Of a DNA stretch of 8,144 bases, positions 1 through 6,793 are shown one piece after another. The notes under the pieces were generated by a model, which searched no databases, was not told where the DNA came from, and saw only the letters and a program-made list of their open reading frames with translations. How positions within the stretch are numbered: position 1 is the stretch's first letter; every line of letters starts with the position of its first letter. This DNA is from Deltaproteobacteria bacterium. GTDB lineage: Bacteria; Bdellovibrionota; UBA1018; UBA923. A program made the position numbers and the translations under genes. Location: assembly GCA_016194795.1 (NCBI GenBank), contig JACQAX010000109.1, positions 1-8,144 on the forward strand, written 5' to 3'.

Positions 1-653
1 TCGGCCGCGAGCTCCGGCCGCTCGACCTCACGGTCGGCGGCGACCCGAGCTCGGCGTGTTTCTGGGCGGCGGCGAGCGTGATGCAGGACCGGCGCGTGCG
101 CATCCGCAACGTGCTCCTGAACCCCACGCGCATGGGCTTCGCCGAGGTCTTGAAGAGAATGGGTGCCCCGGTCACGACGGCGGTCGAGTCGAAGGCGGGC
201 GGAGAAGACGTCGGTACGGTCGACATCGGCGGCGCCGGCTCCTCGCTTCGCGCGACCGAGGTGAAGCCCCACGAGATCCCCACGTTGATCGACGAGGTTC
301 CGATGCTCGCGATCGCGTCGCTCTGGGCCCGTGGTACGACGGCGTTTCGCGGCGTACAGGAGCTGCGCGTGAAGGAGTCGGATCGCCTCGAGGCCGTCAT
401 CTCGTTCATCGCCGAGATCGGTGGCAGGGCGTGGGCCGAAGGCAACGACCTCTTCGTCGAGGGCCTCGGCGGCCGGCCGGCGGGGCCGAAGTCCTCCGAA
501 TGGACCTATGAGACCTTGGGCGACCACCGCCTGGCGATGGCGTCGATCGTCACCGCCGACGCATTGCGGAAAGAAATTGTTTTAGACGATGCTGAATGCA
601 TTAAGGTAAGTTACCCAGGGTTTTTCGGACATCGCGAGGTTTTAGCGAAATGA
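1..653 (+). CDS. aroA: 3-phosphoshikimate 1-carboxyvinyltransferase (EPSP synthase), 3' part
   Basis: This is the C-terminal half of EPSP synthase, which joins shikimate-3-phosphate and phosphoenolpyruvate in the cytoplasmic chorismate pathway. The frame is open from the left edge (first full codon at position 3), so the start lies outside the window. Visible family motifs in order are GGDPSSACFWAAA (codons from about position 39), SSLRATEVKP, IDEVPMLA carrying the catalytic Asp region, LRVKESDRL with the substrate-binding Glu and Arg, GDHRLAMA, and IKVSYPGFF near the end with the conserved Lys. An ATG or GTG near position 80 is internal, because the homology continues upstream of it. The stop codon overlaps the cmk start as ATGA, which suggests translational coupling. 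The last 28 or so codons are markedly AT-richer than the rest and use TTA leucines. Identification is secure. Confidence 0.97.
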   Translation, partial: GRELRPLDLTVGGDPSSACFWAAASVMQDRRVRIRNVLLNPTRMGFAEVLKRMGAPVTTAVESKAGGEDVGTVDIGGAGSSLRATEVKPHEIPTLIDEVPMLAIASLWARGTTAFRGVQELRVKESDRLEAVISFIAEIGGRAWAEGNDLFVEGLGGRPAGPKSSEWTYETLGDHRLAMASIVTADALRKEIVLDDAECIKVSYPGFFGHREVLAK

Positions 654-1333
654 ACCAGAAGTTGATCGTCGCCATTGATGGACCCGCCGGGAGCGGCAAG
701 AGCACCGTGACGCACCTGCTTGCGCGCAAGCTCGGTTACGTCCACATCGACACGGGCGCGCTCTATCGCGCGGTGGCTTTGAAGGCCAAAGAGCTCGGCA
801 TCTCGTACGACGACGCTCCGGCGCTCGGACGCTGTGCCTTGTCGTGCCGGCTCGAGTTCCAGTGGCTCAATGACGACCGCAACCATGTCTTCCTGGACGG
901 GAAGAACGTGTCCTCGCTCATCCGCACGCCCGAGATCAGCATGGCGGCCAGCAAGATCTCGGCCTACCCCGAGGTGCGTGATGCGCTGCTCGGCCTGCAG
1001 CGCCAGCTGGGCGAAAAGGGCGGCGTGGTGCTCGAGGGGCGTGACATCGGCACCGTCGTCTTTCCGAACGCCCACGCGAAATTCTTTCTCACCGCCAGCG
1101 TCGACAGCCGCGCGCGCCGCCGCGCCGTCGAGCTCGAGGAGAAAGGCGTCTACCTCGACTTCGAAGAGGTGAAGAAGCAGGTCGTCGACCGCGACCGGGG
1201 CGACACCGAGCGCAAGGTGGCGCCGCTCAAGAAGGCCGCCGACGCCCTCGAGGTTGATACGACCAATATGACCGTCGGCCAGGTCGTCGACACGCTCGCG
1301 ATGATCGTCGAGGAGCGCAGTAAGCGCGGATGA
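650..1333 (+). CDS. cmk: cytidylate kinase (CMP/dCMP kinase)
   Basis: Cytoplasmic enzyme that phosphorylates CMP and dCMP with ATP, feeding CTP/dCTP pools. The 227-residue length is normal for bacterial Cmk. The P-loop GPAGSGKST is at residues 11-19. The IDTGALYRA segment (33-41) is typical of the nucleotide-binding region. The EGRDIGTVVFP motif (129-139) matches the family signature. An Arg-rich DSRARRR stretch (about 152-158) and DRDRGDTER follow in the lid region. The start is the ATG of an ATGA overlap with the aroA stop, with a modest GAGG about 11 nt upstream. aroA followed by cmk is a common order in deltaproteobacteria and other Gram-negatives. In many of them rpsA comes next, but here a glycosyltransferase follows after 7 nt. 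No missing residues are apparent. Confidence 0.97.
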   Translation: MNQKLIVAIDGPAGSGKSTVTHLLARKLGYVHIDTGALYRAVALKAKELGISYDDAPALGRCALSCRLEFQWLNDDRNHVFLDGKNVSSLIRTPEISMAASKISAYPEVRDALLGLQRQLGEKGGVVLEGRDIGTVVFPNAHAKFFLTASVDSRARRRAVELEEKGVYLDFEEVKKQVVDRDRGDTERKVAPLKKAADALEVDTTNMTVGQVVDTLAMIVEERSKRG

Positions 1334-1340
1334 GCCACGA

Positions 1341-2465
1341 ATGGCAATAGAAACCGCTCCGCTCAATCCGGAAGGGCCCGTCGCGCGCAAGAGCAAGATC
1401 CTCGTCGTCCGTCCCGATCGCATCGGGGACGTCGTGCTTTCGACGCCGGTGCTCGAGGCGCTCAAGCATTCCTATCCCGACGCCGAGATCCACATGCTCG
1501 TGCGCGAGTCGGTGGTGCCGGTGGTGCAGCACAACCCCTTCCTCTCGAACGTCGTCACCTACAGCCCCGAATCGAACCATGCCGGCTTCGCCGGAGTCTG
1601 GCGGCTCATGCGCGCGCTCCAGTCGCAGCACTACGACATCGCGATCACGCTTCAGGTCTCGTTCGCCGTCAGCCTGGCGCTGCTCTTCGCGGGGATCCGC
1701 TATCGCGTGGGCCCTTACTCGAAATGGTACTCGTATCTCTTCTTCAACCGCGGCACGCGCCAGAGCCGCTCGACGGTCGAGATGCACGAGACCGACTACA
1801 ATCTCATGCTGCTGCGCAAGCTCGGCATCCGGGCGCCCTCGCGGCGCTTCGAGCCCTCGATCACGGTCGACGCCGAAGCCAAAGACCGCATGCGCACCTA
1901 CGTGCGCAACCTCGGGATCGACGACGGGGCGAAGTTCGTCGTCGTGCACCCGGGCATGGGCGGCTCGGCGCTCAACTGGCCCGAGGGCTATTACGTCGAC
2001 CTGATCGCCAGGCTCGCGTCGCGCGGCGTGACCGTCGTGATCACCGGCGGCATCCACGAGAAGGCGCTCGTCGAGCGCGTGCTCGCGGCGGTGAAGGACC
2101 AGGGCGCCAAGGGGCCCGTGCACGAGTTCCTGGGGGCCAATTCGCCGACGGGGCTCGCCGACCTGGTCGCGCTGCTTTCGCTCGCGCACGTGATGGTGGC
2201 CCCGAGCACCGGGCCGTTGCACATCGCCGCGGCGCTTGGCAAGCGCACCGTCTCGTTCTACTCTCCCATCAAAGTGCAGAGCGCCATCCGGTGGGGGCCG
2301 TACGCGGCCGTCGAAGACAAGCACCACGTGCTCGTGCCGGACGCGCTTTGCGGCCAGGATTTCAAGTGCGCGGGGCGCAAATGCCATTTCTTTTTCTGCA
2401 TGGAGCGGCTGGGGGTCGAAGAGGCGCTGAGCGCCGTGATCTACCAGCTCGGCAAGGAGAACTGA
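1341..2465 (+). CDS. GT9-family glycosyltransferase (ADP-heptose:LPS heptosyltransferase type)
   Basis: A 374-residue GT-B fold transferase of the family that adds heptose to the lipopolysaccharide inner core at the cytoplasmic face of the inner membrane (WaaC/WaaF/WaaQ relatives). After about 16 non-conserved residues comes RPDRIGDVVLSTP (24-36), with the family's catalytic-type Asp at 30. The C-terminal half has VVHPGMGGSALNWP, then APSTGPLHIAAALGKRTVSF, the donor-binding signature. Close to the end is a cysteine group, CGQDFKC followed by GRKC and FFCMERL, seen in many GT9 members. No signal peptide or membrane span is evident. The Lys that WaaC uses in its K-R-W-P motif is replaced by Asn (SALNWP), so donor or acceptor identity is uncertain and I give no symbol. 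It lies 7 nt after cmk and about 7 nt before a heptose-kinase-like gene, supporting a heptose role. Confidence 0.9.
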   Translation: MAIETAPLNPEGPVARKSKILVVRPDRIGDVVLSTPVLEALKHSYPDAEIHMLVRESVVPVVQHNPFLSNVVTYSPESNHAGFAGVWRLMRALQSQHYDIAITLQVSFAVSLALLFAGIRYRVGPYSKWYSYLFFNRGTRQSRSTVEMHETDYNLMLLRKLGIRAPSRRFEPSITVDAEAKDRMRTYVRNLGIDDGAKFVVVHPGMGGSALNWPEGYYVDLIARLASRGVTVVITGGIHEKALVERVLAAVKDQGAKGPVHEFLGANSPTGLADLVALLSLAHVMVAPSTGPLHIAAALGKRTVSFYSPIKVQSAIRWGPYAAVEDKHHVLVPDALCGQDFKCAGRKCHFFFCMERLGVEEALSAVIYQLGKEN

Positions 2466-2472
2466 GGGGTTT

Positions 2473-3246
2473 ATGAAGGTGACCACGTCCTACAGCATGA
2501 ATCGGTCGCGGGTGGAGCGGATCCTCGGGGCCTTTCGCAAGAAGAAGATCCTCGTCTTCGGTGACGTCGGCGTCGACAAGTACACCGTGGGCCGGGTCTC
2601 GCGCATCTCTCCGGAGGCTCCGATCCCGATCGTCGAGGTGACGAGCACGCAGCTCAAGCTCGGCCTGGCGGCCAACGTCGCCGACAACGTGCGCGCGCTC
2701 GGCGGCCACGCGATGCTCGTCGGCGTCATCGGCAAGGACCTCGGCGCGCACGACTTCAAGTCGCTGCTGCGCCACACCCGCATTCCCGACAAGCACCTCA
2801 TCTCCGACGGCACGCGCCGCACGACGCTGAAGGAACGCGTCGTCGCCGAAAGCCAGCAGGTCGTGCGCATCGACCATGAGACGCAGAAGAAGATCGACGC
2901 GAAGATCATTCGCGAGGTGTGGAACCGTCTCGAGAAGGCGCTGAGCGTCGCCGACTGCGTCATCATCGAGGATTACTCCAAAGGGCTCGTCGAGGTCTCG
3001 GTCTGCCGCCAGCTGATGGCGGCGGCCGAAGAGCGCGACATCCCGGTGCTCGTCGACCCGAACTCGAAAAGCACGCCCACGATTTACCAGCTCGTGTCGG
3101 GCGCGGACATCGTGGAAGCGGCGCTGCTCGCCAACTACGCCGCCGGCATCGAGGTCGGCAAGCGCGGCACGGCCACGGTCACGATCGACGAGCTGCGCGA
3201 CTTCATGGACTTCGTCGGCCGCCGCGGCCGCCATCGCCGTGCGTAG
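2473..3246 (+). CDS. rfaE1: RfaE1/HldE-type heptose-7-phosphate kinase, apparently internally deleted
   Basis: This PfkB/ribokinase-family protein resembles the kinase domain of HldE/RfaE1, which makes heptose-1,7-bisphosphate for ADP-heptose synthesis. Evidence includes ILVFGDVGVDKY (26-37), the hallmark SRISPEAPIPIVEV, LGLAANVADNVRALGG, TLKERVVAESQQVVRID, IIEDYSKG and VLVDPNSK. The C-terminal LLANYAAGIEVGKRGTATVT matches the end of the domain. However, the protein is only 257 residues against about 320 for the domain. Around residues 206/207 (position 3090) it jumps from the strand after VLVDP straight to the C-terminal helix. The missing segment of about 85-90 residues should carry the TPN..E element, the ATP-site strands and the DVTGAGDT motif with the catalytic Asp. 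The frame is intact, but the product is predicted inactive. No cytidylyltransferase (RfaE2) domain follows. The start has AAGGAG about 13 nt upstream. Confidence 0.85.
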   Translation: MKVTTSYSMNRSRVERILGAFRKKKILVFGDVGVDKYTVGRVSRISPEAPIPIVEVTSTQLKLGLAANVADNVRALGGHAMLVGVIGKDLGAHDFKSLLRHTRIPDKHLISDGTRRTTLKERVVAESQQVVRIDHETQKKIDAKIIREVWNRLEKALSVADCVIIEDYSKGLVEVSVCRQLMAAAEERDIPVLVDPNSKSTPTIYQLVSGADIVEAALLANYAAGIEVGKRGTATVTIDELRDFMDFVGRRGRHRRA

Positions 3247-3751
3247 GACGCTCCATGAGCCCGCGCCTGGAATCCTCGTCGTCGCGGCGATGTGGCGGGC
3301 GAATTTCGACGAGACGCTCGCGCTCGGCGAGCTCGAGCGCGGCTTCGGGCCGCTCGGCCAGCGCACCGCCGTGTTCGAGGTCACGCAGACGAGCTATTAC
3401 GCGCGCGAGATGGGAGAGGGGCTCCGCAAGCTCTTCGTCGCCATCGAGGGCGAGGCCGCGCGCGACTCGCTCGTGCACTGGAAGCGCGTCGCGGTCGCGC
3501 TCGAGGAGAAGCACCTCGACTCGGACGCGCGTCGCCTGAACGTCGATCCGATGGTCGTCTCGCTCGAGAACGTCACGGTCGCGACGTCGAAGGGGCACCC
3601 GCATCGCGTCTACCTGCGCGACGGCGTTTTCGCCGACGTGCAGCTCGCGCGCAGGCGCGGCGGTTTTGAAGCGCTCCCGTGGACTTACGCCGACTACGCC
3701 GAGCGGGTGCTGTTTTTTGGGCAGCTCCACGGCCGGCTCCCCCGCCCGTGA
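3239..3751 (+). CDS. DUF4416 family protein
   Basis: A 170-residue cytoplasmic protein matching the uncharacterised DUF4416 family, whose biochemical function is not established. Recognisable elements are GILVVAAMW near the start, a LERGFGPL segment, SYYAREMGEGLRKLF (about 51-65), LVHWKRVAVALEE, RRLNVDPMVVSLENVTVATSKG (about 99-120), HRVYLRDGVFADV, and a closing FEALPWTYADYAE before FFGQL. Length is as expected. The chosen GTG start overlaps the last 8 nt of the kinase gene and is the first start available in this frame. An ATG at 3290 would remove the GILVVAA strand that the family keeps, so GTG is preferred despite lacking a clear ribosome binding site. It is the last gene of the plus-strand run and its stop codon overlaps the next gene's promoter. 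Family assignment is from memory of the consensus. Confidence 0.82.
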   Translation: MRRTLHEPAPGILVVAAMWRANFDETLALGELERGFGPLGQRTAVFEVTQTSYYAREMGEGLRKLFVAIEGEAARDSLVHWKRVAVALEEKHLDSDARRLNVDPMVVSLENVTVATSKGHPHRVYLRDGVFADVQLARRRGGFEALPWTYADYAERVLFFGQLHGRLPRP

Positions 3752-3757
3752 TATAAT
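3749..3757 (+). promoter_or_regulatory. extended -10 promoter of the secreted HExxH protein gene
   Basis: The sequence TGATATAAT is a perfect extended -10 element (TGn followed by TATAAT, the hexamer at 3752-3757). No recognisable -35 lies 16-18 nt upstream (the 17-nt position reads ACGGCC), as is common for extended -10 promoters. It begins on the TGA stop of the DUF4416 gene. A start about 7 nt downstream, near 3764, would give a leader of only about 15 nt containing GGGGGA (3765-3770) 8 nt before the ATG at 3779. Perfect TATAAT boxes are rare by chance in DNA this GC-rich. Confidence 0.7.
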
Positions 3758-3778
3758 GGGCGGTGGGGGATCTTGACG

Positions 3779-5080
3779 ATGGCGCGTGCGTTCGGGGGAT
3801 TCGCGTTCTTCTGGCTCGTGATCTCCTCGGCCTTCGCGGCCGGGGAGAAGAACGTCAATATCGCCTCGGTGTGCAGCGAGGCGGATCCCGCGTGGAACCT
3901 GACCCAGCTGGCGAAGTGGGCCGAGAGCGTCGACTACCTCGCGCAAGGCGCGATGCGAGTGGCCGGCAAGGGCGAGTACCAAACGCGCTTCGGCAGCATT
4001 CTCGACACGTCCTGCCTCGACGGCCTCTCGAAGGCCGAGCGTGACCGCCGCATCGGCCGCTTCGAGAACCTGCTCGCCTATACGCTGGCCCAGACCCAGC
4101 GCTGCGCCGAGGTGCTCAATCTTCCGCAGGCCGCCTCGGTCGTCTCGGCGCTCCGGCGCACGAGGTTCTCGTGCGTCGACGTAATCAAGTCGAATCCGGA
4201 GTTCGGCGCGTTCGAGGCGACGAATTACAACACGGGCGCGAATTCGAGCAAATACGAGGTGAGCGCGCTCAAGAGCGCCATAGACAAGTCGCCGTTCGCG
4301 AGCTCGGCGTCGCTCCTCTTCCACGAGGCGCTCCATTTCGGCACGAACAACAACCGCTGCTGGCACGGCAAGGCCCAGACGCAGGCGGGCGTGGGCTGCG
4401 CCGACAACCTGTACCGCGACCGGATCTACTTCCTGCAGGGCGCGTGCTTCCCGGACACGGTTCGGGGCCACGACATCTACGGAGGCCCGGCTGACCCGGG
4501 CGTGGCCGGCTGCCCGCGCAAGCCGGGCGACCCGAACATCTGCTACGCGGCCATGACCGAGGTCGAGCCCGGCGCGATTCCCTTCGGGGACAAGCTGCTG
4601 TACGGCGACGACGCGCTCGCCATTCCCATGAAGCCCAAGGCGGCCGAGCTGTTCTGCAAGAACGTGAAAGGCGTGTCGGTTCGCAAGAAGCTGCTCGAGT
4701 CGGAGCAGGCGGCGCTTGCCGCGAGCGCCGAGAAGTCGAGATCCTACTTCTCGGCGAAGAGCGGCCACGTCCCGGCCGACGTCGCCAAATACCTGGCTGG
4801 CGTCATCGACTCGGCCGCCGGTCGCGCCAACAACGCTTACGATCCTTCGAAGCAGAACGTCACGCTCGCCGAGCGGGTGAAGGGGCTCGAGAGCGACCTG
4901 GCCGAGGTTCGCGCCTATCTGAAATCGAAGTGCGAGAAGCCCGACAAGGAGCTCGTCGGCTTCTGCGCGATGAAGGGCAACCCCGCCGAAAGCTTTCTCG
5001 TGGAGGCGATCGCCAAGGTGAAGGGCGTCTCGCCAGACGACTTCCGGTTGCGGATGCCGTATGTCGAGAAGTCTAACTGA
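3779..5080 (+). CDS. secreted cysteine-rich protein with HExxH motif (putative zinc metallopeptidase)
   Basis: I do not recognise a named family for this 433-residue protein. Residues 1-20 form a Sec signal peptide (hydrophobic core FAFFWLVISSAFA, likely cut after AFA), so it is exported to the periplasm or beyond. The segment LLFHEALHFGTNNNRCWH (179-196) contains an HExxH zinc motif at H182-E183-H186. Possible third ligands are H196 and D209 (in CADNLYRD), and the HExxH plus downstream GT/D pattern is loosely reminiscent of aspzincin peptidases. Twelve cysteines (32, 79, 109, 132, 194, 207, 223, 245, 255, 293, 385, 396) all lie in the mature part, consistent with disulphides. A charged helical stretch, possibly coiled coil, lies around 360-385. 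The ATG at 3779 is preferred over a TTG at 3773 because GGGGGA sits 8 nt upstream of the ATG. The gene forms its own transcription unit, with a promoter and a terminator. Peptidase activity is an inference. Confidence 0.8.
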   Translation: MARAFGGFAFFWLVISSAFAAGEKNVNIASVCSEADPAWNLTQLAKWAESVDYLAQGAMRVAGKGEYQTRFGSILDTSCLDGLSKAERDRRIGRFENLLAYTLAQTQRCAEVLNLPQAASVVSALRRTRFSCVDVIKSNPEFGAFEATNYNTGANSSKYEVSALKSAIDKSPFASSASLLFHEALHFGTNNNRCWHGKAQTQAGVGCADNLYRDRIYFLQGACFPDTVRGHDIYGGPADPGVAGCPRKPGDPNICYAAMTEVEPGAIPFGDKLLYGDDALAIPMKPKAAELFCKNVKGVSVRKKLLESEQAALAASAEKSRSYFSAKSGHVPADVAKYLAGVIDSAAGRANNAYDPSKQNVTLAERVKGLESDLAEVRAYLKSKCEKPDKELVGFCAMKGNPAESFLVEAIAKVKGVSPDDFRLRMPYVEKSN

Positions 5081-5086
5081 GACCGG

Positions 5087-5110
5087 CCAGCCCGTCCCGG
5101 GACAGGTTGG
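5087..5110. repeat. inverted repeat in the convergent intergenic gap
   Basis: The arms CCAGCCCGTCCC (5087-5098) and GGGACAGGTTGG (5099-5110) are inverted copies with two non-Watson-Crick positions, one of which is a G-U wobble on either strand. They fill most of the 30-nt gap between the two convergent genes. No T-tract follows on either strand, so this is not an intrinsic terminator by itself. It could stabilise the 3' end of either transcript or assist the terminator just to its right. Confidence 0.5.
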
Positions 5111-6793
5111 CTAGCTGGCGGAGCCGGCTTTTTTCAGGCTGCCTTGGCGCTGGTGGACCAGGATCTGCTGGGCGACCTGGTTGCCCGATTGCACGGCGCC
5201 GTTGATGAAACCGGCTCCATCCGAGCTCGTGTGCTCGCCGGTGAAGTAGAGGCGGCCGTCGAGCTCAGGCGCCGCCGCCGCGCCCCAGAGCGTGGTGTAC
5301 TGGCCGGGCGTCGGGCTCACGTAGCTCCCGAGATTGAGCTCGTAGCTGCCCCACTGGAAGAGCGCCGTGTTGCCGTCGTGGGCGTCGCTCATGCCCGGGT
5401 AGAGTTTTTCCATTTCGGCGAGCACCGTCGGCACGCGCTGGGCCGCCGAACGCAGGTCGCGCACGCGCGAGCCGCCGAGGTAGTTGGTCAGGATGCCGCT
5501 TTTTCCGCGCTGGCCCTTGCTCGTTTCCCAGTACGACTGGTTGAGGGCGTCGTTGACGAGGTTCATGCGCGAGGCGGGGGCGTTGCCCGGCTTGCGCCAG
5601 AGCCGCTCTTTGAAGCCCACCATGAACTTGGTGTTGGCGCCGTAGCCGAGCTCGTGGATGCATTTTTTCTTGAGGGCCGTGAGGCCGAGCTCGTCGAGGC
5701 CTTCGACCTTGCGAAGCGTGGTGAACGGGATCGCGCTGACGACGCGCGCGGCACGCACCGTCTTGCGGGCGCCGCCGTCGACCTCGAACGTGAGCTCGAG
5801 CTTGCCCCGCGAGTCGGCGACGCGCACGAGCTTGTGGCGCAGGTGCACGGGGGGCGCCTGGCGCCGGACGCGCGCGGCGAGCGCTTCGACCAGGCGCGAG
5901 TTTCCGCCGCGCACGCGGATGCACTCGTCGCTTTTTCCGAGCAGGTTGAACTCGCCGGGCTTCTGCTCGGGCTGCAGCAGCACCAGTAGGTTCAGCGCCG
6001 ACTGGTCGGCGGCGTCGGCGCCGTATTCGCAGACGTAGAGCACCTCGATGGCCTCGAGCACCCAGTGGTCGACGTCGGTGCTGGCGTAAAGGTAGTCTTT
6101 CAGCGACATCGCGTCGAACTTGCGCGCGGCGGCCATGTCGATGGCCGGATCGTCGTAGACGGGCATGTGGACGTTGCCCTTGGGAAAAACGGCCGCGATG
6201 TCGCGTGCGACCCTGCGTGCGAGCGGGCGGAAGGCGGGGATCATCTCTTTCTGGGTCGTGATGCGGCCGCCGAAGTGGAAGATGTCCTGCTCGACGCCGG
6301 CGTCGAAGGGGCGCAGGTCCTCGACCGGGAGCCTGAGCTCCTTGCACAGGTCGAGCACGTCGTGGTGATCGGTGTCGATGAGCTCGCCGCCGAGCTCGCA
6401 GAACATGCCGTCCGAGTTGAACCGGTCTTTGGTGAAAACCCTCCCGCCGATGCGCCCGCTACCCTCGTACAGCTCGACCGGCTGGCCGGCCTGCTGCAGG
6501 CGATGGGCCGCGACCAGTCCCGCGACGCCTGCTCCGAGGATCAGGATCGGGTCGGAGCTCGTGCGTCGCGCGAGTGGTCGCGGCTTCTCGGCCGAGTGTG
6601 CCAGCGGCAGCAGCCCGGCAAGCGGGAGGAGGGAGGCGGTCTGGAGCGAGGCGGTCAAAAACTTCCGGCGCGAGAGCTCGGTTTCGCGTTCGAGCGCCTC
6701 GCGGACGGCTCGTCCGCCCATGCGCTCGCGCTCTGCCGTTACCGCGGCCCTGAGGAGCCGCAGCGTCTGCCGGAACATCGTTGATCTTGCCAT
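5111..6793 (-). CDS. Tat-exported FAD-dependent amine oxidase (flavin monoamine oxidase family)
   Basis: A 560-residue flavoenzyme of the amine oxidase superfamily (monoamine, polyamine and L-amino-acid oxidases), which oxidises amines with release of hydrogen peroxide. The twin-arginine signal SRRKFL (41-46) is followed by a hydrophobic stretch ending near AHSAEK (about 65-70), so the protein is probably exported folded with FAD to the periplasm. The Rossmann motif GAGVAG (87-92), the Glu closing the ribose site (110) and GRIGGRVF (about 113-120) form the FAD site. GYGANTKFMVGFKERLW has the conserved Lys expected near the flavin N5. LYFTGEHTSSDGAGFINGAV (from about 515) is the second FAD-binding signature. 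I chose the ATG at 6793 because MARSTMFRQTLRLL resembles N-termini I recall in this family. A TTG at 6829 and ATGs at 6778 and 6721 are alternatives. The substrate cannot be read from the sequence. Confidence 0.9.
   Translation of the reverse strand: MARSTMFRQTLRLLRAAVTAERERMGGRAVREALERETELSRRKFLTASLQTASLLPLAGLLPLAHSAEKPRPLARRTSSDPILILGAGVAGLVAAHRLQQAGQPVELYEGSGRIGGRVFTKDRFNSDGMFCELGGELIDTDHHDVLDLCKELRLPVEDLRPFDAGVEQDIFHFGGRITTQKEMIPAFRPLARRVARDIAAVFPKGNVHMPVYDDPAIDMAAARKFDAMSLKDYLYASTDVDHWVLEAIEVLYVCEYGADAADQSALNLLVLLQPEQKPGEFNLLGKSDECIRVRGGNSRLVEALAARVRRQAPPVHLRHKLVRVADSRGKLELTFEVDGGARKTVRAARVVSAIPFTTLRKVEGLDELGLTALKKKCIHELGYGANTKFMVGFKERLWRKPGNAPASRMNLVNDALNQSYWETSKGQRGKSGILTNYLGGSRVRDLRSAAQRVPTVLAEMEKLYPGMSDAHDGNTALFQWGSYELNLGSYVSPTPGQYTTLWGAAAAPELDGRLYFTGEHTSSDGAGFINGAVQSGNQVAQQILVHQRQGSLKKAGSAS
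5113..5134 (+). terminator. intrinsic terminator of the secreted HExxH protein gene
   Basis: AGCTGGC (5113-5119), loop GGA, GCCGGCT (5123-5129) gives a 7-bp stem with one U-G wobble. It is followed by a run of six T (5129-5134), a classic rho-independent layout for plus-strand transcripts, about 32 nt after the stop codon at 5080. It lies within the last codons and the stop of the convergent amine oxidase gene, so those codons are constrained by both functions. Confidence 0.8.

Noticed and set aside
577..612. Possible internal promoter for cmk in the AT-rich end of aroA (TTGTTT as -35)
   Set aside because: At a 17-18 nt spacing the -10 candidates (ATTAAG, TTAAGG) match the consensus poorly. 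Only the base composition is notable.
1227..2486. Long open frame on the minus strand opposite the GT9 gene
   Set aside because: It is an Arg/Asp/His/Ala-rich shadow of GC-rich codons, with no recognisable motif. The opposite strand encodes a clear GT9 protein.
3206..3246. Frameshift at the kinase C-terminus (GRRGRHRRA tail)
   Set aside because: The Arg-rich tail looks odd, but C-termini of these kinases vary and no conserved residues reappear in another frame.
3710..3720. T-run as a terminator within the end of the DUF4416 gene
   Set aside because: No GC-rich stem precedes it, and the bases are explained by Phe codons in the conserved FFGQL segment.
3203..4768. 521-codon open frame on the minus strand
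   Set aside because: Low-complexity composition typical of antisense frames. It spans two real plus-strand genes as well as a promoter, and matches no family.
5144..5989. Plus-strand open frames opposite the amine oxidase gene (also 6065-6784)
   Set aside because: They are antisense shadows. The minus strand carries clear FAD-binding signatures through the whole stretch.
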